A DNA stretch of 43,331 bases from NCBI GenBank assembly GCA_937892395.1, contig CALAGJ010000135.1, positions 1-43,331 of the forward strand, in the 5' to 3' direction. Below the pieces are notes generated by a model that saw only the letters and a program-made list of their open reading frames with translations, was not told the origin of the DNA and searched no databases. Of the stretch, positions 34,324 to 43,293 are shown piece by piece. The stretch comes from an uncultured Parafilimonas sp. (GTDB lineage: Bacteria; Bacteroidota; Bacteroidia; Chitinophagales; Chitinophagaceae). The position numbers and the translations under genes were made by a program. Each line of letters opens with the position of its first letter. The stretch's first letter is position 1.

Positions 34324-35910
34324 CTATTGAACTATAATTTTTTCAGTTTGAACATTTCCACCTTGTACAATACGTATCATATATACACCCGGTTTCATTT
34401 CATTAAAGTCAATGGTAATAAAACCGTTTTCACTCGTTAAGTTTTTTATCATCTGTCCGCTAAATGAATATAGATCTGCACGTGCTGCTCCAATATTTTT
34501 CATTTTTATACTTAGTATTTTACGTATGAAACTTGAAGTAAATAATATTTGTTTGTCCTGAATAGGCTCTTGCTCCCAATATTTGCTATTAGTTTCTTTT
34601 AAATTTTCACACTTATCAAGTTGTTTGCAGTTATTATTATTATCTGCATTTGAAGATCCATTTCGATAATTTTCGCAATCAACAAATTTGGAATCCTTAA
34701 GATTTTTTACAGATTTATTTACAACTGCTTGGAAGAAAGTTGCCGATCTGCCAACAATATAGTTTTGCACAGAATCAATATTTGTAATACCTGTGCCAAA
34801 GCCTGAATAGTTAGAGATATTATGATTCATTTTACAATCAACATACAACTCTGTAGATATGTCCAAATTGTTCTTAAAGAATTCATAAATACGCTTAGAA
34901 CCTATATTCAACAAGTCAGCCTCTTTTCCATTTGCATTGGATAGTTGAAATGGATTCTTTACGCAATAGGACTGATAATTAAAAGGCGAATCCATAAAAT
35001 AAATCTTTTCTTCATTGATCGGAATAATATTGTCTAAAGCTCCATGAAATGAAATAAGTGGCGCTGTTCTGTTTTTATTGTCATAAAAGTAATGGGTAAA
35101 ACTTTTATCTAAAGGAACATATACTCCACCTGATAAATTCATAACTGCTTTTACATTTACAGGAATAAATTTTGAACCATAATAATAATCTTCATCCAAA
35201 CTGCCTAATGAATTTTGAATACCTGGAGCTATCTCATTAAACATTTCCTGAGTGTAGTAAGCTGTATTCATTACTGTTGTGCCTTCCCCTCCAATAAAAA
35301 TATTATTCACATCAATTTTTATATCAGGAAAGCTATTATCATATTCTCTGGCTATCACGCTACGCATGGCTCCACGCAAGTCCTGTACTGCACGATAAAG
35401 ACCAAGCAATTGGCTTGCAGATAAAAATTTTAAGTTACTTTGATTTTCCGATACATCTACGCCTCTTCTGTATTCTAAATTTATTGCTACAAAACCACGG
35501 CGTGCATATTCTATACAAAAATTTTTATAATAATCAGTTCCTTTTGAGGAGCAATCAGAAAAACCACCAGAATGACATAATATAAACACTGGTAACGGAC
35601 ATTGATTATAATTGTGACTTTGGGGATAGTACATGTCATATCTCAAATCAGCACCCGATGTATTACATGTTATACTTGTACCGCAATCATTTTGGAATTG
35701 AACATCGGGGGCAACTGGTAGATTTCCTTTTTTCCTGTATGAAATATTTAATTTATACTTTATATCTGACTCTAGAAATGTCCTCTCAGTAAGATCTGCT
35801 TTGGGGTTAAAAATTGTATTGCTACATGCATTTTGTGCGTTTGCCTGTGAGGTAAAAAGCATTAACATTCCATAGAGGAACAAACTCTTGAGGGTGTTTG
35901 AATGTTTCAT
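34324..35910 (-). CDS. T9SS-secreted alpha/beta-hydrolase-like protein lacking the nucleophile serine
   Basis: The 528-residue protein has a signal peptide (to about residue 26, ANAQ), an alpha/beta-hydrolase domain (about 90-400) and a T9SS type A tail (last ~75 residues, DLYSFSGQMIKNL...GVYMIRIVQGGN...IIVQ). The oxyanion segment is HSGGF (113-117). The expected elbow GxSxG, seen as GGESAGG in relatives, reads IFIGGEGTT (204-212): the serine position is Gly210. Acid (SFHGALDNIIPI) and His (KMNHNIS) regions look preserved. It may be a binding protein or pseudoenzyme. Many Cys residues could form disulfides. Alone on its strand between two intergenic regions. Confidence 0.82.
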   Translation of the reverse strand: MKHSNTLKSLFLYGMLMLFTSQANAQNACSNTIFNPKADLTERTFLESDIKYKLNISYRKKGNLPVAPDVQFQNDCGTSITCNTSGADLRYDMYYPQSHNYNQCPLPVFILCHSGGFSDCSSKGTDYYKNFCIEYARRGFVAINLEYRRGVDVSENQSNLKFLSASQLLGLYRAVQDLRGAMRSVIAREYDNSFPDIKIDVNNIFIGGEGTTVMNTAYYTQEMFNEIAPGIQNSLGSLDEDYYYGSKFIPVNVKAVMNLSGGVYVPLDKSFTHYFYDNKNRTAPLISFHGALDNIIPINEEKIYFMDSPFNYQSYCVKNPFQLSNANGKEADLLNIGSKRIYEFFKNNLDISTELYVDCKMNHNISNYSGFGTGITNIDSVQNYIVGRSATFFQAVVNKSVKNLKDSKFVDCENYRNGSSNADNNNNCKQLDKCENLKETNSKYWEQEPIQDKQILFTSSFIRKILSIKMKNIGAARADLYSFSGQMIKNLTSENGFITIDFNEMKPGVYMIRIVQGGNVQTEKIIVQ

Positions 35911-36174
35911 AAAATATGTAATTAAACGTATTTACCGAAAAATGCAAAGTAATTAAATATTATGATAATAATCATCGGAATTATTTACGAGTTTGAGATA
36001 TTGTATTTTTTGCTAAGAATTATAATCTTTTGAAATAAAAATTGGCACAAGTCTAACTTACTTTAACCGTTGTACTAAATTGGATAACATTATATACCCT
36101 GCAGCCTTTGCGATAAGTATTAATATATGAGTTAGTCGTTGTTTAACCAAAACCTGAATACCTTTAAAGCCCTG

Positions 36175-36216
36175 CCGTAATAAAGTGCCGTACAAAACTT
36201 GGAATACCGTACAAAA
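36175..36216. repeat. Three short CCGTA(C/A)-type direct repeats
   Basis: CCGTAATAAA (36175-36184), CCGTACAAAA (36188-36197) and CCGTACAAAA (36207-36216) occur at 13- and 19-base spacing, just 5' of the candidate structured RNA. They may be protein-binding sites or part of that RNA. Confidence 0.5.
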
Positions 36217-36246
36217 TAATTAACGCCATGCATGCTTGATAAGGGG

Positions 36247-36331
36247 AAAAACAACACCGAGGGTCGCAATTAAAACTATAATACTGTTTATAAGGATTAA
36301 TGCCTATTAAGACCTTCCCGGTGTTTGTTTT
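36247..36331. ncRNA. Candidate structured RNA or long-loop terminator
   Basis: In the 424-base gap 35911-36334 the arms CAACACCG..AGGGTC (about 36252-36265) and GACCTT..CCCGGTGTTTG (about 36311-36328) pair with two small bulges. They enclose a further short helix and a TATAA/TTATA hairpin. The plus strand ends in TTTGTTTTACTTTATT and the minus strand in a run of five Ts, so either direction is possible. TACCTTTA at 36159-36166 could be a -7 element for a plus-strand RNA of about 160 bases. A 6S-like RNA is one hypothesis; a terminator of recX is the simpler one. Confidence 0.35.
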
Positions 36332-36334
36332 ACT

Positions 36335-36805
36335 TTATTGCTCAAGAATCTTTAAAACATTTGTGATATACTGGCTTTCATATCCACGCTGTTGCAAATA
36401 GTTATAACAATTTCTTTTTCGGACAATGACAGTACCTTTTTGTTCCTTCCATTTCTTTTGTGCTAATTGTAGTAGCGTGGCTTCATAAGCATCTTCAGGA
36501 ATGGACTGTAAAGCTTTTTTGATATTATATACACTTATTCCTTTCTGTGTTAACGCATATTTTATTTTTGTTTTGCCCCATTGTTTCATGCGAAATTTTC
36601 CACCAGCATATTGTATGGCAAACCTTTCTTCATTGATATAATTTTCTTCTATCAATTTACATAATATGGCATCCTGCTCTTTTTGCCATACACCAATCAG
36701 TTTTAATTTTTGAGTTACCTCTGTATGACATCTTTCTTGGTATTGACAATACCATGTAATTTTTTTCCATATTTGCTCAGAAGTATTTCCAATTGGCATA
36801 TTCAT
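36335..36805 (-). CDS. recX: Regulatory protein RecX
   Basis: RecX binds RecA filaments and inhibits recombination. The 156-residue protein consists of the three-helix repeats of the family: the first with CQYQERCHTEVTQKLKLIGV, the second with EENYINEERFAIQYAGGKFRMKQWGKTKIKYAL, and the third ending YNYLQQRGYESQYITNVLKIL. The size is typical. GACCTTTG on the minus strand at 36831-36824 is one mismatch from a -7 element. recA is not in the window; the gene diverges from pulA. Confidence 0.93.
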   Translation of the reverse strand: MNMPIGNTSEQIWKKITWYCQYQERCHTEVTQKLKLIGVWQKEQDAILCKLIEENYINEERFAIQYAGGKFRMKQWGKTKIKYALTQKGISVYNIKKALQSIPEDAYEATLLQLAQKKWKEQKGTVIVRKRNCYNYLQQRGYESQYITNVLKILEQ

Positions 36806-36881
36806 TTTCTTTTAAAAGGTTTGCAAAGGTCTTTTACTCAGAAAGTGTATAAAAAAATATTTCCTTGCAAACATAATTTGA

Positions 36882-38843
36882 ATGAAACAGTTATCTCTGC
36901 TCCTTATGGTATTAAGTTTTCAACAAAGCATGCTACACGCACAGCAAAATGAATATATGCAATGGCCTGAATACACCGGCAATGATCTTGGCCTAACCTA
37001 TAGTTCAACCAATGCACAATTTCGCATTTGGAGCCCCACTGCACAGGAGGCACATTTACTTATTTACAGCGATGGACTATATGGACATCCTGAAAAAATT
37101 TGTAAAATGAAGCAGGATATTTCCGGCACCTGGCTTTATCTTTCAGATGGAAATTTAGGAGGAAAATTTTATGCTTTTACGGTTAAAATAAATAATAAGT
37201 GGAGTGACACAGTTCCCGACCCTTATTGCAAAGCAGTGGGCACAAATGGTAAGCGTGCTCAAATTATAGATCTTAATAAAACAAACCCTGTTGATTGGGA
37301 TGTAGATGCAGCAAGCCATAAAAGCATTCAACACGAAGCTACTGTTATCTATGAGCTTCATATAAGAGATGCAAGCATACATGCCGAAAGTGGTATGCAC
37401 AACAAAGGAAAATTTGTATCACTTACAGAATCAGGCACTGTCAATAAAGATGGTCTTTCTACGGGCTTAGACCATATTAAATCATTAGGTATAAGTCATG
37501 TACATTTATTGCCCTGCTTTGATTATAGTACGGTTGATGAAACGAGATTGACATTGCCACAATACAACTGGGGTTATGACCCATTGAATTATAACACACC
37601 CGAAGGCTCCTACAGTACTAATGCAGCGGATGGCACGGTAAGAATTAAAGAATTTAAAGAGCTGATAAAAACATTCCACAGCAATGGCATGCAGGTAGTT
37701 ATGGATGTGGTGTATAACCATACCATGTTTACTGAACATTCCAATTTTAATCAATTAGCTCCTGGATATTATTACAGACAAAATGCAGATGGAAGTTTTA
37801 GTAATGCGAGTGGATGTAATAATGAAACTGCCAGTGAACGACCCATGATGCGCCGCTTCCTTATTGAAAGTCTTTGCTACTGGGTAAAGGAATATCATGT
37901 GGATGGATTTCGTTTTGATTTAATGGGTATTCATGATATTGAAACGATGAACCTCATTGCGTCAGCACTAAGAAAAATTCATCCCGGTATTTTATTGTAT
38001 GGTGAAGGCTGGACAGCAGGCAGCAGCCCACTTGCCGAGGAGCGGCGTGCTGTAAAAAATAATGTGAATCAACTCAATGGTATAGCAGTATTTAGTGATG
38101 ATGCCAGAAATGCAATCAAAGGCAGTGTATTTGATCAATACGACCCGGGATTCATTAGTGGTAAGAAAGGTGTGGAAGATGCTATTCGTTTTGGTATTAT
38201 TGCATCTTGTAATCATCCACAAGTAAAGCAACATGGTTATGCTTCAAATCCACTTCAAATCATTACCTACTGCGAGTGTCATGATAATCATATCTTGTGG
38301 GATAAGTTAGCCATTTCTGCTGCGCAATATGATGAGGCAGATAGAAAACGCATGCAGGAGTTGGCTTTTGCTATTGTACTTACTTCACAAGGTATACCTT
38401 TTTTTACTGCAGGTTCAGAGTTTTTGCGCACAAAGCAAGGTGTAGAGAATTCTTTCAAGTCACCAGACAGTATCAATGCAATAGACTGGAATTTAAAAAC
38501 CGATAATATGGATGTAGTGGATAAGGTAGCTTATCTTATTTATTTGCGCAAGCAGCATCCATCCTTTAGGCTTACCACTAGTGAAGCCATTGCGAAGCAT
38601 TTATTATTTATTGAAAATACTCCGGCACAAACAGTAGCTTATACCCTGAGTGATGTGCCCGGCGATAATTGGAAAAAAATATTTGTAGGGTTTAATGGTA
38701 GCAATCAAAATCAGCAAATTTCATTACCCGAAGGGGAATGGCATATTGCACTTGAAAATGGAGGTATGAGCGATATGGATGCTTTATATACTTCCAATGT
38801 ATCTATACAGAAATATGGATTTGTGCTATTATACGAAAAGTAA
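36882..38843 (+). CDS. pulA: Type I pullulanase (GH13), secreted
   Basis: Pullulanase cleaves alpha-1,6 branches of pullulan, glycogen and amylopectin. The 653-residue protein has a signal peptide (to about LHAQ, residue 21), a CBM48-like N-terminal domain (about 35-115), the pullulanase signature YNWGYDP (228-234), then the GH13 motifs DVVYNH (275-280), GFRFD with nucleophile D346, YGEGW with acid/base E375, and CECHDNH with the third aspartate, followed by a C-terminal beta domain. All catalytic residues are present. There is no lipobox and no T9SS tail, so it is probably periplasmic. No other starch genes adjoin. Confidence 0.94.
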   Translation: MKQLSLLLMVLSFQQSMLHAQQNEYMQWPEYTGNDLGLTYSSTNAQFRIWSPTAQEAHLLIYSDGLYGHPEKICKMKQDISGTWLYLSDGNLGGKFYAFTVKINNKWSDTVPDPYCKAVGTNGKRAQIIDLNKTNPVDWDVDAASHKSIQHEATVIYELHIRDASIHAESGMHNKGKFVSLTESGTVNKDGLSTGLDHIKSLGISHVHLLPCFDYSTVDETRLTLPQYNWGYDPLNYNTPEGSYSTNAADGTVRIKEFKELIKTFHSNGMQVVMDVVYNHTMFTEHSNFNQLAPGYYYRQNADGSFSNASGCNNETASERPMMRRFLIESLCYWVKEYHVDGFRFDLMGIHDIETMNLIASALRKIHPGILLYGEGWTAGSSPLAEERRAVKNNVNQLNGIAVFSDDARNAIKGSVFDQYDPGFISGKKGVEDAIRFGIIASCNHPQVKQHGYASNPLQIITYCECHDNHILWDKLAISAAQYDEADRKRMQELAFAIVLTSQGIPFFTAGSEFLRTKQGVENSFKSPDSINAIDWNLKTDNMDVVDKVAYLIYLRKQHPSFRLTTSEAIAKHLLFIENTPAQTVAYTLSDVPGDNWKKIFVGFNGSNQNQQISLPEGEWHIALENGGMSDMDALYTSNVSIQKYGFVLLYEK

Positions 38844-38987
38844 TGATGTAGACATTTCCTCATTTTTGTTAATGCATAGATTGTAAAATTTTTGCTTTGG
38901 GGTTTGTGTATTTCAATGTTGTGTTCTAAGCATTATGGCTTCAATTAAATTGATGGTGTGAATGCCGTATTCTTTATATAAAAGCTT

Positions 38988-38995
38988 TAGGTTTG
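38988..38995 (+). promoter_or_regulatory. Possible -7 element of the T9SS surface protein gene
   Basis: TAGGTTTG matches TAnnTTTG and lies 18 bases before the ATG at 39014. No -33 TTTG is at the proper distance. Confidence 0.4.
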
Positions 38996-39013
38996 TAAAA
39001 AAATTCGCACAAA

Positions 39014-41482
39014 ATGAAACAAACTTTACATCAAAGCATGATTGCTTGTATGATTCTTTTACTTGGATTAAACTTTTCTGTTCACACACTAAATGCACAA
39101 GTAGTATTAGCGGAAGATTTTGAATCCAGTATAGAACCAAAGCCGCCTGTGGGCTGGAGTATAGAAAAAAAATCTGGTATTTGGAAAAGCCTTTTTGCAG
39201 ACCCCGGATTTGGCAATCAGTATGAAGGCAGCTACTGTATGTATTTTGATTATAGCTCTGGAAATGCTCCTTTGGATGGCTGGTTAATCAGTCCTTCTTT
39301 CAATTTTTCCGCAGGAAAAAAATATAGTATTTCTTTCTATTATAAAAATCAATCAACCTTACCAAACAAATTAGATGTAACTATTGGCAAGGGCAATAAA
39401 TCTATCAATCAAACAAAAATAATATGGGAAAAAAATGTAACCTCAGCTATTTATGAAAAGGCCCAAATCAATTATACTGCCACCGAAAATGCAGCATTTA
39501 ATCTGGGTTTCCACATTACCACAAAAAACCTAACAACTTATTTATATTTAGATGTTGTGGAAATCAAAGAAGTTGTAACCTTTCCCCCACAGGGTTTGAA
39601 AGTTTTTAATGAAAACACAAGTTTTGTAGATGCATCTTGGAAGAAAGAAGATAGTGTTGTATATGAATACTCAGTCAATGAAAGACCGGTACCACCGCAA
39701 AATTTTGAACGTACTGCTTTAAATTATACCCGGCTAACCCCATTGGAAGCAAAGAAAAAATATTACTTATTTGTGCGCTCTGTAAGTAAGGCAGGAAAAT
39801 CAGATTGGACAATGGAGCGCTTTACTACTGCCTATGATATAAATACGATTGATGTATTAAACTGTGACCAAAAATTCAATAACAATAGTTTTATAGCAGG
39901 TGATGGTTTATACCTAAATAAATACTGTGCTGATGAATATTATAGTAGAGAATTTTTTCATCGATTCACGCCTTCTGTTAGTGGTATGTATAAATTAAAT
40001 TGCTACTCCGTAAACACAGGGCAAACTATGGCATTTTTATATAAAGATGCGGCATTGGGTGCTGGGCCAAATGATTGGAATTGTATTGGCAGTACAAATG
40101 GTGAAATTAAATTTACTTTCGGACCATTACAAGCCGGAAAAGAATACCTCATAATGGACAAAGCAAAAGCAGCACCTGGCTTTCCATCTTCTTATCAAAT
40201 GGGTATTGAATGCTTAGTTCCTGCACCAGTAAATGATGATTGTAGCCATGCATTAGAAATAGCTACACAACCATTCAGCAAAAATTGTACACCTGTAGCC
40301 ATAACTACAAAAGGAGCCAATTTGGGCAATGAACTTTCAGGATCACAGTGTGGTATATTTACAGGAAGTGATGATGATGAAGTTTGGATAAAATTTACAG
40401 CCACATCAGACCTCTCACTTTTCAGATTCAGTAAAATTCAATATGATGATTTTGCCAATAAGCATTCTAAACCCGGCTTTTATATCAACATTTATAATGG
40501 CCCTTGTACAGAAGGCAATAAGGTGGATTGTGGTTATATTTTTCCACCGCGAGGTCAAAACTATGTAGATGTTTATTCCTATTTGCTGCGCAAAGGAAGT
40601 ACGTATTATATGCAAATATTTAGTGCCAATCAATTTTCGTATTTGAATATGGATATGTGTATTATGGATATGACAGGTTCAACCGGAGCAGCCAATTCTT
40701 GTACCGCAGGAAATCAATATTCAATCAGTAAATTTACTGACAATGATAATACTAAACGCTTTGTGCCATTTACAGATCAATTTAACCTACTTATAGGTGC
40801 TGTAAAGGCCGCTGGCAATACACTTGGCAATGTAAGTGCTGATCTATTCATACATAAAAATACCATGCTTAGGTCTGATGCCAATGGAAGAGTATATGCT
40901 GATCGCAACATAACTTTCAATACAGAAAATCAGCCTTCAGGAAATATAACAGTAAGGATATTGTTGAGCAAAAATGAAATTGAACGCTTGCAAGAAACTC
41001 CCGGCAGCGGAGTGGCATTACCAAGCGATCTACGCATTACCCAAAATGATGATGCTTGTGCAGCTTCGTTTACAAATACTGCCTACCGATTTATCAAGCC
41101 TGATGATGTTGGTATATTCAATGATGATTTTTATTTTATTGATTTTACAACAGATAAGCTTTCCTCATTTTATATACATGGAGGAAATAAAGCACTATCT
41201 AATGGCAGCAGTCCACTCATTCAGCTCAGTAAAACTATGCAGGCATTGCAAGTGGTACCTAATCCATTTAAAGATCAATTTGATTTAAAAATTCCTAAAG
41301 GACTTGTTGGTACCGCTGATATTATCATAAAAAATATGCAGGGCAATATTGTGTATCATCAAAACATTAACCTAAATCAGTCCGCTGTCCATATTCAAAC
41401 AGCTGGATGGCAATCCGGCACTTACAGCATTTCAGTAACAAGTGCATCATATAGCCATGTTATAAAAGCTGTGAAGCAATAG
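39014..41482 (+). CDS. Large T9SS-secreted surface protein with choice-of-anchor J domain
   Basis: The 822-residue protein begins with a signal peptide (to about residue 29, LNAQ). A cleaved-adhesin/choice-of-anchor J domain follows (about 30-195; LAEDFESSIEPKPPVGWSIE and LISPSFNFSAGKKYSISFYYKN are typical), then a fibronectin III-like region (about 200-275). After this come Cys-containing beta-rich modules resembling other T9SS cargo (NDDCSHALEIA...), and a T9SS type A tail (about 740-822: VVPNPFKDQFDLKIPKG...SGTYSISVTSASYSHVIKAVKQ). The choice-of-anchor J domain is carbohydrate- or protein-binding in known members. No catalytic motif is seen, so a binding or adhesion role is likely. A strong terminator follows. 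Confidence 0.87.
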   Translation: MKQTLHQSMIACMILLLGLNFSVHTLNAQVVLAEDFESSIEPKPPVGWSIEKKSGIWKSLFADPGFGNQYEGSYCMYFDYSSGNAPLDGWLISPSFNFSAGKKYSISFYYKNQSTLPNKLDVTIGKGNKSINQTKIIWEKNVTSAIYEKAQINYTATENAAFNLGFHITTKNLTTYLYLDVVEIKEVVTFPPQGLKVFNENTSFVDASWKKEDSVVYEYSVNERPVPPQNFERTALNYTRLTPLEAKKKYYLFVRSVSKAGKSDWTMERFTTAYDINTIDVLNCDQKFNNNSFIAGDGLYLNKYCADEYYSREFFHRFTPSVSGMYKLNCYSVNTGQTMAFLYKDAALGAGPNDWNCIGSTNGEIKFTFGPLQAGKEYLIMDKAKAAPGFPSSYQMGIECLVPAPVNDDCSHALEIATQPFSKNCTPVAITTKGANLGNELSGSQCGIFTGSDDDEVWIKFTATSDLSLFRFSKIQYDDFANKHSKPGFYINIYNGPCTEGNKVDCGYIFPPRGQNYVDVYSYLLRKGSTYYMQIFSANQFSYLNMDMCIMDMTGSTGAANSCTAGNQYSISKFTDNDNTKRFVPFTDQFNLLIGAVKAAGNTLGNVSADLFIHKNTMLRSDANGRVYADRNITFNTENQPSGNITVRILLSKNEIERLQETPGSGVALPSDLRITQNDDACAASFTNTAYRFIKPDDVGIFNDDFYFIDFTTDKLSSFYIHGGNKALSNGSSPLIQLSKTMQALQVVPNPFKDQFDLKIPKGLVGTADIIIKNMQGNIVYHQNINLNQSAVHIQTAGWQSGTYSISVTSASYSHVIKAVKQ

Positions 41483-41508
41483 AATGCTATAATAGTTTAA
41501 AATTAGAT

Positions 41509-41532
41509 AGGGGGCAAGTAAAGTTGCCCCCT
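41509..41532 (+). terminator. Rho-independent terminator
   Basis: A 9-bp stem AGGGGGCAA/TTGCCCCCT (41509-41517 and 41524-41532) with a 6-base loop is followed by TTCTTTAT. It ends the surface-protein transcript. Confidence 0.9.
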
Positions 41533-41950
41533 TTCTTTATATGAGTTAGTCATAGTTTCTACCCATAATATGCAAAACTTAAACTGTAGTAGCATTTTTG
41601 ATTGATAACCAGGTGCCAAGGTTAATTGAGCTTGAAATAAAATCTGCATGAAGCCTTCGGCAAATGTTTGAGCATTAGAGCAGATGCTGCACAATAGGCA
41701 TGGCTAATAGTTTAGTAATGAATAAAAAATCTGCTACTGCAGTAATGAGTGTTTAAGTAAGTGCTGATGAAGAAAGAATTGATGAACACACTACCCAATA
41801 AAATTCCAACTCATGCAATGCAAACAAACAGTAGCAAACCATACTGATACACATGCTGGACTGAGATAAAAGCAACTATTTTTATCATCGAAATCCAAGA
41901 CCAGCTCTTCATCCAAATCTATATCTTTTTTATTGCCTTATTATTGCTTC
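41533..41950. other. Intergenic region upstream of the MazG gene
   Basis: About 418 bases with no supportable gene. Short open stretches on both strands lack a recognisable family, and stops are scattered through them. It could hold remains of a lost gene, but I cannot identify one. Confidence 0.5.
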
Positions 41951-42283
41951 ATGGATATTACAATAAGCCAAGCTCAAGAGCAGGTAGATGAATGGATACA
42001 AACGACAGGGGTACGTTATTTTAATGAACTTACAAACCTGGGTATTTTGATGGAAGAAACCGGAGAGCTTGCTCGAATAATAGTAAGGCAGTATGGAGAG
42101 CAATCCTTCAAAAAGTCTGACGAGTCAAAAAATCTATCGGATGAAATGGCTGATGTTCTCTGGGTATTGCTATGCCTTGCCAATCAAACAGGCGTAAACC
42201 TAACTGCAGCTTTACAAAAGAATTTTGAAAAGAAAAATATCAGGGATGCTACTCGCCATAAAGACAATGAAAAATTGAAATAG
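41951..42283 (+). CDS. MazG-type nucleotide pyrophosphohydrolase
   Basis: The 110-residue protein is one MazG domain that hydrolyses nucleoside triphosphates, probably noncanonical ones, to monophosphates. The metal-binding motif is present: E-E-T-G-E at LMEETGELARI, then LSDEMADVLWVLLCLANQTG with the E and D pair. The size fits the small all-alpha NTP-PPase group (MazG-like/dUTPase-like). The upstream ATG at 41933 adds six residues (MPYYCF) outside the domain, so I chose MDITISQAQ at 41951. The next gene follows after 49 bases. Confidence 0.9.
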   Translation: MDITISQAQEQVDEWIQTTGVRYFNELTNLGILMEETGELARIIVRQYGEQSFKKSDESKNLSDEMADVLWVLLCLANQTGVNLTAALQKNFEKKNIRDATRHKDNEKLK

Positions 42284-42320
42284 TAGGAATAAGAATTTTA
42301 GCCAATTAATTTTTTTATTA

Positions 42321-42328
42321 TAACTTTG
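42321..42328 (+). promoter_or_regulatory. -7 element, possible leaderless promoter
   Basis: TAACTTTG matches TAnnTTTG and ends 4 bases before the ATG at 42333. The usual start position would fall on or next to that ATG, suggesting a leaderless transcript. No TTTG lies at -33. Confidence 0.4.
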
Positions 42329-42332
42329 TAGT

Positions 42333-42920
42333 ATGGAAAACAAGGAAAAACTTTTAAAACTTATCAATGCATGTATTGATAATAAAAAATTTTATAACAA
42401 TGCAGAAAATAGAAATTTTTCTATTGAACATTCTCAGTATAAACAAGAAAGAAATACTGCAGAGTTGGTTCTTGAATACAGGTCAAATGAACAGCGATAT
42501 GTAAAGTATGAAGATAGATGTAAATATCTTCAAGATAATGCTTTAAATTCTAATTTAAAACAAGTAGTTAAATTTCCTCAAGCTATTAAAATAGCTTTTG
42601 ATTCAGAACCTCCAATAATGATAGTTATTGGTTCAAGAATAACAAAAACAGAGAAAGTATCTGATGTAGAATTTAAATCTGGCGAAGGCAAGTGGGAAGA
42701 AAAAGAAGTTAGTAGTTTTTTGTTTTTTAAAAAGAAAATTAAAGTACAGACATATGAAAAAGTTCCAATGATTGCTAAGATAGATTACTTGGAATATTAT
42801 CCAGTTATTACAATGGGTGAAATGAAGGCTGAAATTACATTGGATGAATTTGAGGAATTGAGCAAAAGAATTTTAGAAAATAAAATAAAATTTGAAAAAA
42901 ATACTCAATATATTCTGTAA
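42333..42920 (+). CDS. Protein of unknown function
   Basis: I do not recognise this 195-residue protein. It has no signal peptide or membrane segment and is rich in Lys and Glu. An N-terminal helical part (about 1-60) is followed by a strand-rich middle (AIKIAFDSEPPIMIVIGSRI) and two KxxxVP-type strands. A Lys/Phe-rich stretch (SSFLFFKKKIKVQTYEKVP, about 128-147) could contact a membrane or nucleic acid, but this is a guess. The TTG start of the glycosyltransferase gene lies within its last 29 bases. AT content is higher than in the genes before it. Confidence 0.6.
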   Translation: MENKEKLLKLINACIDNKKFYNNAENRNFSIEHSQYKQERNTAELVLEYRSNEQRYVKYEDRCKYLQDNALNSNLKQVVKFPQAIKIAFDSEPPIMIVIGSRITKTEKVSDVEFKSGEGKWEEKEVSSFLFFKKKIKVQTYEKVPMIAKIDYLEYYPVITMGEMKAEITLDEFEELSKRILENKIKFEKNTQYIL

Positions 42921-43293
42921 TACAGATAAGGCCAACGAGTTTGAATGGGCATTAGGAAGAATAAATAATACTAAATATCAATTAATTGTTTTATCACTCT
43001 ATACAACAGAACAAACCGCCTTACATCAATTTTGTGATGCCCACAATATCCCTTTTTATCATATTTATTTTAAGGATAAAAAAAATGTTCCCACAGCTAT
43101 TCTTAAAACCTATTTGCTAATCAAAAGACTTAACCCAAACATTGTGCATGCTCAATTATTTGAGGCAGGATTAATTGGAATTACATCTGCTTGGATGGCT
43201 GGAATTAAGCATCGGGTTTATACAAGACATTATTCAGATTATCATCATAAATACGCCCCAAGTGGTGCAAAGTATGATAAATGGATAAATTCA
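42892..43293 (+). CDS. Glycosyltransferase (family 4-like, N-terminal part; cut by contig end)
   Basis: From TTG at 42892 the frame gives 134 residues (KKILNIFCNTDKANEFEWAL...) and runs into the contig end. The IVLSLYTTEQ, LNPNIVHAQLFEAGLIGI and GIKHRVYTRHYSDYHH segments match the N-terminal Rossmann half of GT4 glycosyltransferases, including the conserved VHAQ...A.L.G pattern. There is no in-frame ATG; TTG is the only sensible start, and it overlaps the previous gene by 29 bases. The catalytic C-terminal half (E-x7-E region) is missing. Cell-envelope or capsule glycans are the likely target, by family only. Confidence 0.8.

Noticed and set aside
41503..41694. 63-residue minus-strand frame after the surface protein gene
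   Set aside because: It covers the terminator and has no family; start and codon pattern do not look coding.
1..43293. Integrated element or island
   Set aside because: No integrase, transposase, tRNA attachment site or phage gene was seen; gene content is metabolic and housekeeping throughout.
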